From Methanomassiliicoccus sp. (lineage in GTDB: Archaea; Thermoplasmatota; Thermoplasmata; Methanomassiliicoccales; Methanomassiliicoccaceae): a stretch of 64,000 bases of DNA. Of this stretch, positions 35,351-44,092 are shown piece after piece (the first letter of the stretch is position 1; each line of letters opens with the position of its first letter). The stretch covers positions 186,001 to 250,000 of the forward strand of contig JAEILR010000007.1 in NCBI GenBank assembly GCA_016109435.1. The letters are read 5' to 3'. The position numbers were made by a program, and so were the translations under genes. The notes under the pieces are model-generated. The model saw nothing but the letters and a program-made list of their open reading frames with translations. It was not told where the DNA came from and did not search any database.

Positions 35351-35856
35351 CCGTCATGAGCGGAAAGGCCCACACCTTCGGGGACAACCTGAACACCGAC
35401 TACGTCATCTCCGGCAAGTACAAGTTCAAGACCCTGGACATGAACGAGCTGGCCAAGCACGTCATGGAGGACATCCGGCCCGGCTTCTACGATGAGATCG
35501 AGAAGGGCGACTTCGTGGTGGCGGGGGAGAACCTCGGCGCCGGGTCGTCCCGTGAGCAGGCGCCCCTGGTCCTCAAGGCCGCCGGCATCGGCGCGGTGGT
35601 GGCGAAGTCGTTCGCCCGCATCTTCTATCGTAACTGCATCAACGTCGGCCTGCCGGTGATCGAGGTCGATACCTCCAACATCGCCGAGGGCGATGTGCTG
35701 GAAGTTGACATCGCCGGCGGAGTGGTCAAGAACGTCACCAAGGGGATGGTGCTGGAAGCGAAGCCTCTGCCCTCGGTGATGATGAAGATCCTGGCCGACG
35801 GCGGTCTGGCCGAGCATCTGAAGAAGCACAACGGGTTCGCTCTGGAAGACGAGTGA
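35347..35856 (+). CDS. Homoaconitase / isopropylmalate isomerase-type small subunit
   Basis: A 169-residue swivelling-domain subunit. Seen: FGDNLNTDYVISGKYKFKTL and GENLGAGSSREQAPLVLKAAG, KSFARIFYRNCINVGLP. The specificity loop following the NTD motif reads YKFKT (residues 25-29). It has a basic residue and Thr like the YLRT loop of methanogen homoaconitase, and differs from the YL(V/Y) type of isopropylmalate isomerase, but the match is imperfect. It forms an operon with the large subunit. Confidence 0.85.
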   Translation: MTVMSGKAHTFGDNLNTDYVISGKYKFKTLDMNELAKHVMEDIRPGFYDEIEKGDFVVAGENLGAGSSREQAPLVLKAAGIGAVVAKSFARIFYRNCINVGLPVIEVDTSNIAEGDVLEVDIAGGVVKNVTKGMVLEAKPLPSVMMKILADGGLAEHLKKHNGFALEDE

Positions 35857-35888
35857 GCCTGGAAAACCCCTTATCTTTCTTCCTTTTC

Positions 35889-36902
35889 TCAGCTCCCGCC
35901 CTGCAGCCGCATGGCGTCGTTCACGGCGACCTCGGCGATGTCCGATGAGTACATGAACGTCCGGTTCAGGGAGTCCATGACCGCGGTCCGGCTCATGGTG
36001 CCCTTGCCCCCGCTCCCCAGAAGCAGGGGGACGAGATTCTCGCCCTCCCGCGCCAGGTCGTGGGCACGGTCGATGACCTCATTGGCCGCGGCGATGTCGT
36101 GATGGAAGAACGCCCCGATGGCCTGGGACAGGACCTCCACCGACCGCACGCTCAGCTCCCTCATGTCCGTGAGCACCACGTCGGTCTTGGGCTCATCGGC
36201 GAGATCGACGGCCTGCCTCGATATCCGCACCGCGTGATCGCCCACTCTTTCAAGGATGCGGCCGACGGTGTTCAGGCTGAACGACTCGTAGACGTCCACC
36301 CCTATCCGCTCGGAAAGGCTGCGGTCCTTCTGGATCAGGACGAACTGCTTCATCGCCATCCAGTATAGCCGGTCGACGTCCTGGTCCCGGTCGATGACGT
36401 CCCTCGCCAGCTCAGCGTCCCCGCTGACATACGCGGTCATGGCATCGCCGTGCATCGATTCCACGATGAGGTGCATGCGCCGAATGCACTTCTTCTGCGG
36501 CAGTTCGACGGGATCGGATAGGTCGTGCATGACCACCGAGTTGGCGGTCTCCTCGATGATCTCCGGCCCGATGACCATGCGGGTGAAATCCTTGATGGCG
36601 TGCTTGGTTGCAAGGTCCATCCGCTCCCTGGACCTGGCCTCGATGAGGTTGAAGCCGGCGAGGTACGCCCCGATAAGCTTGCGGATGACATGCTCGTCCG
36701 GCTCTCCCCTTTCTACCGTCACCACGCTCCTGGCGTCATCCCTCCGGTTCCTGACCTTGACATCGATGGTCAGGGAGCCGTCGGACAGGGTCTCGATGTT
36801 CACCGTGTCCCCCGGCCTTAGGTTGTTGCTGGTGACCCAATCGCGGGGCAGCGACACGGTCATGGTGGATGTACCGGTCTTCTGTACCTTCCTTGATTCC
36901 AT
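35889..36902 (-). CDS. AbrB-type / PhoU phosphate regulator
   Basis: A 337-residue protein with an N-terminal SpoVT-AbrB swapped-hairpin DNA-binding domain (VQKTGTSTMTVSLPRDWV, about 5-50) and two PhoU-type helical bundles. The first lies at about 90-200 and the second at about 205-330, with GRILERVGDHAVRI. Such archaeal proteins replace PhoB/PhoR in phosphate control. It is divergent from pstSCAB-phoU, sharing a promoter region that carries three tandem repeats, so it is the likely DNA-binding regulator of the regulon. A TATA element TAATATATTA at 36929-36938 makes it nearly leaderless. Confidence 0.88.
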   Translation of the reverse strand: MESRKVQKTGTSTMTVSLPRDWVTSNNLRPGDTVNIETLSDGSLTIDVKVRNRRDDARSVVTVERGEPDEHVIRKLIGAYLAGFNLIEARSRERMDLATKHAIKDFTRMVIGPEIIEETANSVVMHDLSDPVELPQKKCIRRMHLIVESMHGDAMTAYVSGDAELARDVIDRDQDVDRLYWMAMKQFVLIQKDRSLSERIGVDVYESFSLNTVGRILERVGDHAVRISRQAVDLADEPKTDVVLTDMRELSVRSVEVLSQAIGAFFHHDIAAANEVIDRAHDLAREGENLVPLLLGSGGKGTMSRTAVMDSLNRTFMYSSDIAEVAVNDAMRLQGGS

Positions 36903-36928
36903 CAGTACAGCTCACTGTCGTCCTTGCC

Positions 36929-36938
36929 TAATATATTA
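36929..36938 (-). promoter_or_regulatory. TATA box of the AbrB-PhoU regulator
   Basis: A TAATATATTA palindromic A+T element lies about 30 bases from the ATG at 36902. Confidence 0.45.
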
Positions 36939-36957
36939 TGTATATACTGTATGGATA

Positions 36958-36987
36958 GAATATATACGAACGTACATGAACATATAT
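36958..36987 (+). repeat. Three tandem 10-bp repeats, candidate Pho operator
   Basis: Consecutive decamers GAATATATAC, GAACGTACAT and GAACATATAT all fit GAAYRTAYAY. They sit on one face of the helix immediately before the pstS TATA element (36983-36997) and between it and the divergent regulator promoter. This is a typical arrangement for an activator or repressor site. Confidence 0.5.
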
Positions 36988-36997
36988 AAATATATTC
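36983..36997 (+). promoter_or_regulatory. TATA element of pstS
   Basis: ATATATAAATATATT predicts initiation near 37018 and a leader of about 70 bases before the pstS ATG at 37091, which carries an AGAGGT ribosome-binding site. Confidence 0.5.
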
Positions 36998-37090
36998 TAA
37001 TTAGGGAACCTTCATATTCGCTCGTTTTCTCGGTCGTAGATGGGAGGTCGGGGACGAGCTTCGGACCTTGCCCGCAGAGAGGTTTCACAC

Positions 37091-37999
37091 ATGAACAAGA
37101 AGATACTGATCATCGGTGTCGTCGCCGTCATCATCGTGGCGGCCATAGGGGCGGCGGTCGTCTTGGGCAACGATGGGTCCAAGGAGCGCACCACCGTCAC
37201 CGAGCAGGGCTCCGATACCATGCTCGAGCTCATGACCATTCTGGCCGAGGACTTTCATGACTCCCAGGGATCCGTCCAGGTCGATGTGACCGGCGGGGGG
37301 AGCGGCGTGGGCATCGAGGCCCTGACCCAGGGCCACATCGATGTGGCCCAAGCCTCCAGGTCCATCAAGGCCAGCGAGATGGCCGCGGCCCAGCAGAACG
37401 GGGTCACCCCCGTGGAGTTCGCGGTGGCCATCGACGGCATCGCCATCATCGTCAACCAGGGCAACACCGTCGGCAGCCTGACCATCGAGCAGCTGAGGGG
37501 CATCTACAACGGCACCTACACCAACTGGAACCAGGTCGGCGGCGCGGACATGCCCATCAGCGCCTTCGGCCGGCAGAGCACCTCCGGCACCTACGACTTC
37601 GTCAAGGAGGCCGTCATGGAGAAAGGGGACTTCGCACCATCTGTCAGCCCGGAGACCGGCAACGCCGCCATCACCGTCAAGGTCCAGCAGACCGCCGGCG
37701 GCATCGGATACGTCGGCATCGGATACGCCAAGCAGGCCACCTCGGCCAAGATCGTACCCCTGGCCGAGGAGAGCGGCGGGGCGTCCTTCCTCCCGACCGA
37801 CGAGACCGCGGTCTACAACAAGAGCTACCCTCTGTCCCGGTCCCTGTTCCTGTACACCGACGGCACCCCCAGTGACGCGGTGAAGCAGTGGATGGAGTAC
37901 GTCCTCAGCGACGAGGGGCAGAACACCGTGGCCCAAGAAGGGTTCTACAAACTGGACCCGGCCACCCTGCAGACCATGAGGGACAGGCTGAGCGCTTGA
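37091..37999 (+). CDS. pstS: Phosphate ABC transporter substrate-binding protein PstS
   Basis: A 302-residue protein held by an N-terminal membrane helix (about 4-26, IIGVVAVIIVAAIGAAVVL). The phosphate-binding fold has TEQGSDTM, VTGGGSGVGIEAL, QASRSIKASE, and FGRQSTSGTYDF. It captures phosphate outside the cell for PstCAB. The start at 37091 is preferred over an in-frame upstream ATG at 37040 because of the ribosome-binding site and the immediate MNKKI signal-anchor. Confidence 0.95.
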   Translation: MNKKILIIGVVAVIIVAAIGAAVVLGNDGSKERTTVTEQGSDTMLELMTILAEDFHDSQGSVQVDVTGGGSGVGIEALTQGHIDVAQASRSIKASEMAAAQQNGVTPVEFAVAIDGIAIIVNQGNTVGSLTIEQLRGIYNGTYTNWNQVGGADMPISAFGRQSTSGTYDFVKEAVMEKGDFAPSVSPETGNAAITVKVQQTAGGIGYVGIGYAKQATSAKIVPLAEESGGASFLPTDETAVYNKSYPLSRSLFLYTDGTPSDAVKQWMEYVLSDEGQNTVAQEGFYKLDPATLQTMRDRLSA

Positions 38000-38084
38000 A
38001 CCCTCCGGACGGGCGAGCTTCGGCCGTGAGCCTGTCCAACATTTCATTCCTATATTTCGTTCACAAGATCCGCGGGGGAACAAG

Positions 38085-39020
38085 ATGACGTTCGATGTAA
38101 AACGGAGGAAGGGGCGGTGGCCCTTGAGAGGATCGTCCCGGGCACTAAAGGGCTTTGAGGGCGTCCCCCACCTGGCCTTCCTCGGGATCACCCTCATATC
38201 TGCCTCCATGCTGCTCATGGTGGCCGGGTTCCTCATATTCAATTCGCTACCTGCCTTCAGGACCATCGGCCTGGACGAGATGCTTCTGGGCACCACCTGG
38301 GACCCCACCTCCAGCGTAAAGGCCGCCTACGGGATGCTCCCACTGTTGGGAGGCACGTTCCTGGTGAGCCTGCTGGCCTCGCTCATAGCCATCCCCATCG
38401 GGATAGGCTGCACCATCTACCTGGCGGAGATCGCCCACCCCAGGGTGCGGGCGTTCCTCAAGCCGGCCATCGAGCTGCTGGCAGGGATCCCCTCGGTCGT
38501 CTACGGCCTGTTCGCGCTCCTGATCCTGCAGAACTGGGTGGCGGCCCTGTTCGGCATCCCCACCGGGTATGTGGCCCTCGACGGGGGCATCATTCTCGCG
38601 GTGATGATGATCCCTATAATGGTGACATTGTCCGAGGATGCCATCGCCGCGGTCCCCCGGGAGCTCCGGGAGGCGTCCTATGCCCTGGGGGCCACCAGGT
38701 GGGAGACCATGCGTTCGGTCGTGCTCCCGGCGGCGCTGTCGGGCATAGTGGCCGCGATCATATTGTCGGTGATGAGAGCGGTGGGGGAAACCATGGCGGT
38801 GCTCATGGCCGTCAGCCAGACCCCGCTGCTGACCCTCGATCCGTTATCGGGGGTGCAGACCATGACCGCCACCATCGCCATCGAGATGGGCGAGGTCGCG
38901 GTGGGGAGCATCCACTACAGTGCCCTGTTCGCCGTCGGCGTCATCCTGTTCGTGATCACGCTGGCCATGAACACCGTCGCTGACATCATCATGCTCAGAT
39001 ACTCGGAGGCCTACCATTGA
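38085..39020 (+). CDS. pstC: Phosphate ABC transporter permease PstC
   Basis: A 311-residue inner-membrane permease with about six helices and the BPD-transport EAA loop (EASYALGATRWETMRSVVLP). AGIPSVVYGLFAL is typical of PstC. It follows pstS after 85 bases that contain a weak TATATTTC element, so it may have some independent transcription. It overlaps pstA by four bases. Confidence 0.94.
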   Translation: MTFDVKRRKGRWPLRGSSRALKGFEGVPHLAFLGITLISASMLLMVAGFLIFNSLPAFRTIGLDEMLLGTTWDPTSSVKAAYGMLPLLGGTFLVSLLASLIAIPIGIGCTIYLAEIAHPRVRAFLKPAIELLAGIPSVVYGLFALLILQNWVAALFGIPTGYVALDGGIILAVMMIPIMVTLSEDAIAAVPRELREASYALGATRWETMRSVVLPAALSGIVAAIILSVMRAVGETMAVLMAVSQTPLLTLDPLSGVQTMTATIAIEMGEVAVGSIHYSALFAVGVILFVITLAMNTVADIIMLRYSEAYH

Positions 39021-39868
39021 ACCGCCGGCAGAGGGAATCGTTGTATTTCACCATGTTCCGGGCCTGCGGGGCGCTGGTGGTGCTCGCCCTGGTGGTCATC
39101 ATCGGGTACATGCTCATCGGTGGGGCGGGGGCCATCAGCTGGGACTTCCTGACCCAGCCGCCCAAGAGGTCCAACACCGAAGGCGGCATACTGACGCCGC
39201 TGGTGGGCACGCTGTACCTGATGGCCATCACCTTCGTGTTCGCCATACCGGTAGGCATACTGTCGGCGGTGTACCTGGTCGAGTACCAGCGTCCGGGCAG
39301 GGTCAGCTCCTTCTGGCGCATCGTGGTCGCCAACCTGGCAGGGGTGCCGTCGATCGTGTATGGCCTGCTGGGCCTGGGACTGTTCGTGTACGCCCTAGGC
39401 TTCGGCCGGAGCTTGCTGGCGTCCGGGCTCACCCTCGGTGTGCTGGTGCTGCCCGTGGTCATCGCGGCCTCCCGGGAAGCCATCCAGGCAGTGCCGCCAT
39501 CGGTACGCCAGGCCGCCTTGGCCCTGGGGGCCACCAAGTGGCAGACGGTGCGGCATCACGTGCTGCCGTACGCCATGCCCGGCATCCTGACCGGCGTGAT
39601 CCTGTCGCTGTCCCGCGCCGCGGGGGAGACCGCCCCCATCCTGCTGACCGGAGTGGCGTTCTACATGTCCGGGATGCCCGATTCGCTGTTCTCCCAGTTC
39701 ATGGCCCTGCCCTACCACATCTATTCGGTGGCGACCCAGACCGTCAGCGGGATGTCCGGCAGCCCCATGGTGTACGGCTCCGCGCTGGTGCTCCTGGCGC
39801 TGGTCATCGGGATGAACGTGGTGGCGATAGTAATTCGAAAGAAGTACAGAGAGAAGTACAGGTGGTAA
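39017..39868 (+). CDS. pstA: Phosphate ABC transporter permease PstA
   Basis: A 283-residue permease partner of PstC. Seen: NLAGVPSIVYGLLGLG and the EAA loop QAALALGATKWQTVRHHVLP, followed by SRAAGETAPILLTGVAF. The start is TTG at 39017, forming a TTGA overlap with the pstC stop. The C-terminus ends in a basic tail next to pstB. Confidence 0.94.
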   Translation: MNRRQRESLYFTMFRACGALVVLALVVIIGYMLIGGAGAISWDFLTQPPKRSNTEGGILTPLVGTLYLMAITFVFAIPVGILSAVYLVEYQRPGRVSSFWRIVVANLAGVPSIVYGLLGLGLFVYALGFGRSLLASGLTLGVLVLPVVIAASREAIQAVPPSVRQAALALGATKWQTVRHHVLPYAMPGILTGVILSLSRAAGETAPILLTGVAFYMSGMPDSLFSQFMALPYHIYSVATQTVSGMSGSPMVYGSALVLLALVIGMNVVAIVIRKKYREKYRW

Positions 39869-39871
39869 TCA

Positions 39872-40624
39872 ATGTCACAGATCGAGGTTAAGGACCTCAA
39901 CGTGTGGTTCGACCAGAACCATGCCCTGAAGAACGTCAGCATGGACATCGAGGAGAAACGCATCACGGCCATCATCGGGCCGTCGGGGTGCGGGAAGAGC
40001 ACCTTCATCCGCACCCTCAACCGGATGAACGACACCATCCCCAGCTGCATGGTGAAGGGCAGCATCAAGGTGGACGGTACTGACATCTACGATCCAGAAG
40101 TGGACGTCACCCAGGTGCGGCGCCGGATCGGGATGGTGTTCCAGAAGCCCAACCCCTTCCCCAAGTCCATCTACGAGAACGTGGTCTTCGCGCCCCGCAT
40201 CCACGGCATCAAGGGCAAGAAGGAGCTGGACGCCATCGTGGAGCGATCGTTGCGCCGGGCGGCGCTGTGGGACGAGGTCAAGGACCGCCTGGACCGGTCG
40301 GCGTACGATCTCTCCGGCGGGCAGCAGCAGCGGTTGTGCATCGCCCGGGCGCTGGCCATCGAACCGGAGATCATCCTGTTCGACGAGCCCTGCTCCGCGC
40401 TGGACCCCATCGCCACGGCCAAGATCGAGGCCCTCCTGGAGGACCTCCGGAAGGACTATACCGCGGTCATCGTCACCCACAACATGCAGCAGGCAGCGAG
40501 GGTGGCCGACAGCACCGCGTTCTTCTACCTCGGGGAGCTGATCGAGCACGGAGAGACGAGCCAGTTATTCGAGAGGCCGGATAAGGAGCTGACCGAGCAA
40601 TACATCACCGGGAGGATGGGCTGA
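39872..40624 (+). CDS. pstB: Phosphate ABC transporter ATP-binding protein PstB
   Basis: A 250-residue ATPase. Walker A is GPSGCGKST, the PstB-typical [10 protein letters not shown] follows, Q-loop [10 protein letters not shown], signature LSGGQQQR, Walker [13 protein letters not shown] and the H-loop IVTHNMQQA. It overlaps phoU by one base. Confidence 0.97.
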   Translation: MSQIEVKDLNVWFDQNHALKNVSMDIEEKRITAIIGPSGCGKSTFIRTLNRMNDTIPSCMVKGSIKVDGTDIYDPEVDVTQVRRRIGMVFQKPNPFPKSIYENVVFAPRIHGIKGKKELDAIVERSLRRAALWDEVKDRLDRSAYDLSGGQQQRLCIARALAIEPEIILFDEPCSALDPIATAKIEALLEDLRKDYTAVIVTHNMQQAARVADSTAFFYLGELIEHGETSQLFERPDKELTEQYITGRMG

Positions 40625-41370
40625 TGGCCACCAAGGTACGCATGGATGAGGAGATCGCCGAGCTACATCGCGAGATCGTGGACATGGGGGGCATGGCCAA
40701 GGGGATGGTGGACAAGGGCGTCCGCTGCCTGCTCACCGGCGATGCCGCCCTCAGGACCGAGATGGCCGATCTGGACCGGGGAATCTACCGCCAGGAGCAG
40801 GTGATCGAGAAGCACTGCCTGGAGCTGATCGCCCTGTACCAGCCGGTGGCCTCGGACCTGCGCATGATCTCCACCTGCCTCAAGATAATCACCGACCTCA
40901 ACCGCATCGGGCGGTACGGCCGGGACATCGCCGAGCTGTCCGTCACCGTGGACCAGCAGCAGGACATCCGGCGGATCGCGGCGATCCCCCTGATGGCCGA
41001 CCAGGCGGCGGCGATGGTCTCCGAGTCCATACGCACCTTCGTGGAACGGGACTCCGAGGCCGCCCGCAACCTGTTCGTAAAGGACGACGAGGTGGACTCG
41101 TTATGGAACTCGATATTCCGCGAGGCCCTCACCTACATGATCGAGGATCCCCGCAACATCACCGTGGGGACGCATCTTATCCTCACCGCGAGATACCTGG
41201 AGCGGATCGCCGACCATGCCTGCAACATCGGTGAGCGGGTGGTGTTCATGGTCACCGGGACCAGGCTCGACCCGTACGCCCGGAAGAAGCCTCCCCGCCT
41301 CAACGGGCAGGGCGGGGGGAAGGTCACCTCCACCGATGGCTATTACGCCATTCCCCTGGATGAGAAGTAG
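40624..41370 (+). CDS. phoU: Phosphate signalling complex protein PhoU
   Basis: A 248-residue canonical PhoU of two three-helix repeats. Seen: QEQVIEKHCLELIALYQPVASDLRM in repeat one and ARYLERIADHACNIGERVVF in repeat two, with metal-binding acidic residues. It modulates Pst transport and phosphate signalling. It is the second PhoU-fold protein of the regulon and has no DNA-binding domain. It ends with TAG. Confidence 0.95.
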   Translation: MATKVRMDEEIAELHREIVDMGGMAKGMVDKGVRCLLTGDAALRTEMADLDRGIYRQEQVIEKHCLELIALYQPVASDLRMISTCLKIITDLNRIGRYGRDIAELSVTVDQQQDIRRIAAIPLMADQAAAMVSESIRTFVERDSEAARNLFVKDDEVDSLWNSIFREALTYMIEDPRNITVGTHLILTARYLERIADHACNIGERVVFMVTGTRLDPYARKKPPRLNGQGGGKVTSTDGYYAIPLDEK

Positions 41371-41404
41371 GGCGGGAGGGATCAAAGGGCCGATGACCGC
41401 GCCT

Positions 41405-42346
41405 TCAGCCGGTCCATCGCCCTTCCACCACGATGTTGCCGAGGGTCTGGTTGACCTGGGCGCTGAAGAGGGCGCCGTCAGGATAGTTGTCCGACTGGAA
41501 CCACAGCGGGGTTCCTCCGAACCCTCCCCGGTCGATCATCTCCGGCTCTCCCAGGCTCCAGCTGCAGATGGTCCTCGCCGATACCGGTCCGCTGAGGCCG
41601 AAGCCCACCTGCACCTCGCCCACCGTGCTGCTCACCAGCACGTTAACGCTGCCGCCCATGGGCGCGGCCTGATCGAAACGGGCGGTTATCGGTCCGGACG
41701 ATTCCAGCAGAGTGAGGTTGCACGGCCCCGCCACGGTCACGTTGTTCCACGACAGCACCGACCCCCCGGTGGCGGTCTGGATGCGTACGTTGCCGGCCAG
41801 CACCGTGCCGTTCTCCAGGGACACGGCCGCGCCCTTGACCGTGGAGTTAAGCTCCAGACCCTCCAGCACGACCCCGGAGGCGGTGGAGAGGGCGATCCCT
41901 CCGGTGGTGACGCTGATGTTGAGAGCGGTGCGCAGGCTCTCCTCGACCACGATGGTGTAGTTCACCCGATCGAGGGAGTAGTACGGCCACGGGGCGTAGG
42001 TGTCCAGCGCTACCGCCACGGCCTGCCCGGCGCTCAGGTTGGCCGAGGTTATGTTGATCCGCAGCGGGGACTCCCCCCCGAAGAGGCCGGAGTGGCCCCG
42101 GATGGTGGCCCGGACCTTGACCGCGTCGCCGTCCAGCGGGCCGAACCGCACCTCCATTTCCCCCACCGTAGCGGTCACCTGCAGGTCCAGACGTCCCGCG
42201 CCTTCCAGGGGGACGGTGCGGACCTCGTCCACGGCCACGGTGCGATAGTTGAGAAAGAGAAGGGGGATGGCGATCGCGGCCACTATCACCACGGCCACAA
42301 CGGCGATGGCCGCCACTGACAACCTCGCATCGATGCCCGACCTCAT
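41405..42346 (-). CDS. Membrane-anchored extracellular protein of unknown function
   Basis: A 313-residue protein with one N-terminal helix (about 10-32) and an outward-facing part made of short beta strands, many Asn-x-Ser/Thr sites, and repeated patterns such as ATVGEMEVRFGPL and STVGEVQVGFGLS. This suggests a repeat-built or DUF4097-like beta-helix domain. No catalytic motif is visible. It lies 31 bases behind the SdpI-like gene and may be the last gene of that operon. Confidence 0.7.
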   Translation of the reverse strand: MRSGIDARLSVAAIAVVAVVIVAAIAIPLLFLNYRTVAVDEVRTVPLEGAGRLDLQVTATVGEMEVRFGPLDGDAVKVRATIRGHSGLFGGESPLRINITSANLSAGQAVAVALDTYAPWPYYSLDRVNYTIVVEESLRTALNISVTTGGIALSTASGVVLEGLELNSTVKGAAVSLENGTVLAGNVRIQTATGGSVLSWNNVTVAGPCNLTLLESSGPITARFDQAAPMGGSVNVLVSSTVGEVQVGFGLSGPVSARTICSWSLGEPEMIDRGGFGGTPLWFQSDNYPDGALFSAQVNQTLGNIVVEGRWTG

Positions 42347-42377
42347 CGCCCGGTCCTCACGGTCATCGGCCCACGGT

Positions 42378-42752
42378 CTAGATAAACCTGCTCTTGCCCA
42401 AGTCCTCCTTCCCGACCTTCCTGGCGTAGAGCACCGAACGCGCTGCTGCCGTCAGGATGACCGCCAGGGGAAGGAGGGTGAACAGGAGGAGCGCCCCCAC
42501 GTCCTCGTTCATGTCCACGAACACCGCCGCCGCGCCGATGACGGTGATCAGGATGCCCCCGACCAGCAGCTGCCGGCCCCCGTAGCGGTTGATGTCGTAC
42601 CACGCCTCCTCCGAGACGAAGGCCTGGCGGACCCGGACCCCGTACACGTGGTTCATCGCCACCTTCCCCCTGATGAGGGGGACGGAGAGGCCGATCAGAA
42701 GGAGGCCACAAAGGATGAACATCAGGCCGATGATCACCCCCGTCTCGTCCAT
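42378..42752 (-). CDS. SdpI-family membrane protein
   Basis: A 124-residue protein with three predicted membrane helices. The loop MNHVYGVRVRQAFVSEEAW followed by DINRYGGR matches the SdpI/YhfL family, which includes Bacillus SdpI immunity proteins and many uncharacterised members. It starts four bases after the dehydrogenase stop codon, so probably co-transcribed with it. Function is unknown. Confidence 0.7.
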   Translation of the reverse strand: MDETGVIIGLMFILCGLLLIGLSVPLIRGKVAMNHVYGVRVRQAFVSEEAWYDINRYGGRQLLVGGILITVIGAAAVFVDMNEDVGALLLFTLLPLAVILTAAARSVLYARKVGKEDLGKSRFI

Positions 42753-42756
42753 CCTC

Positions 42757-43965
42757 TCATCCGGAGCGGGCCTGGTAGCCCTTCCACTTGGCCTCGAGGC
42801 CGGGATCGTTCACGGTGTCCAGGACGTACCGGGCGAACTCCTGCCCGGTGGCGCCGTTGGAGCGGCCGGTCATGACCAGGCGCTTCTCGTACTGGGTGCA
42901 CACCTCCAGGGCCATCTCCAGCCGCCGCGCCAGTTCCACGAACCCGATGTGGTTCAGCAGCATGGCCGCGCCCTTGATCATGGACGACGGGTCGGCGTAC
43001 TGGGCCCGCCCCTCGTCCACCATCCGGGGAGCGGAACCGTGGATGGCCTCGAACATGGCGTACTTCTTCCCGATGTTGGCGCTTCCCGCGGTGCCCACCC
43101 CTCCCTGGATCTGGGCTGCCTCGTCGGTGAGGATGTCGCCGTACAGGTTAGGCAGAACGATGACCTTGAAATCGCTGCGGCGGTACGGGTCGATGAGCTT
43201 GGCGGTCATGATGTCGATGAACCAGTCGTCCCACTTTACATGGGGATAGTCCCGGGCGACCTCCTCGGCGATGCTGAGGAACTTGCCGTCGGTGGTCTTC
43301 ACCACGTTCGCCTTGGTGACCACGCTGACCTTGTTAATGCCGTTCTTGTGAGCGTAATCGAACGCCAGCCGGATGATCCTCTCCGAGCCCTGGGAGGTGG
43401 CCACGCAGAAGTCGATGGCCAGGTCGTCGGTAACGTTCACGCCCTGGCTGCCCAGGACGTAGCTGCCCTCGGTGTTCTCACGGTAGAACATCCAGTCCAC
43501 ACCAAGTTCGGGCACGCGGACCGGTCGGACGTTGGCGAAGAGGTCCAGCTCCCGCCTCATAGCCACGTTGGCGCTCTCGATGTTGGGCCAGGGATCGCCC
43601 TTCTTGGGGGTCGTGGTCGGCCCCTTGAGCACCACGTGGCACTCCTTGATCTCCGCCAGGACATCGTCGGGGATGGCCTTCATGACCTTCACCCGGTTCT
43701 CGATGGTGAGGCCCTCGATGACCCTGATCTCGACCCTGCCGGAGGCGATCTCCTCCTTCAGCAGCGCCTCGAGAACGGTCTGGGCCGACCCGGAGATGTA
43801 CGGGCCGATGCCGTCTCCCCCGCAGATGCCGATCCTGATGGTCTTCAGCTTCGAGTAGTCGGTCCACTCCTGGTCCGTTCTCATCCTCTCCACCCTCGCT
43901 AGCTGCTGCTCCAGGATCCTTCCGAAATGCTCCTTGGCCTTCTCGATCGATATCGCATCTACCAT
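42757..43965 (-). CDS. Isocitrate/isopropylmalate dehydrogenase-family enzyme
   Basis: A 402-residue NAD(P)-dependent decarboxylating dehydrogenase. Seen: IGICGGDGIGPYISGSA, VRPVRVPELGVDWMFYRENTEG, the metal site IVLPNLYGDILTDEAAQIQGG, and AMFEAIHGSAPRM. The unusual N-terminal 40 residues precede the fold. Candidates are isocitrate or homoisocitrate/isopropylmalate dehydrogenase; the last would complete the homocitrate pathway started at 32878. A TATA-like GATATAAG at 43994-44001 on the minus strand makes the mRNA nearly leaderless. Confidence 0.85.
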   Translation of the reverse strand: MVDAISIEKAKEHFGRILEQQLARVERMRTDQEWTDYSKLKTIRIGICGGDGIGPYISGSAQTVLEALLKEEIASGRVEIRVIEGLTIENRVKVMKAIPDDVLAEIKECHVVLKGPTTTPKKGDPWPNIESANVAMRRELDLFANVRPVRVPELGVDWMFYRENTEGSYVLGSQGVNVTDDLAIDFCVATSQGSERIIRLAFDYAHKNGINKVSVVTKANVVKTTDGKFLSIAEEVARDYPHVKWDDWFIDIMTAKLIDPYRRSDFKVIVLPNLYGDILTDEAAQIQGGVGTAGSANIGKKYAMFEAIHGSAPRMVDEGRAQYADPSSMIKGAAMLLNHIGFVELARRLEMALEVCTQYEKRLVMTGRSNGATGQEFARYVLDTVNDPGLEAKWKGYQARSG

Positions 43966-44092
43966 GGTCGTTCCCGGTCGTAATCAGGGAACGGATATAA
44001 GAGCGATTCCTTGAACATCTGGACGATAACGCTGGAACCGCCGCCGGGCGGCGGACCGAAACGATTAACACGTCCCCGCTGGATTCCAGGGC

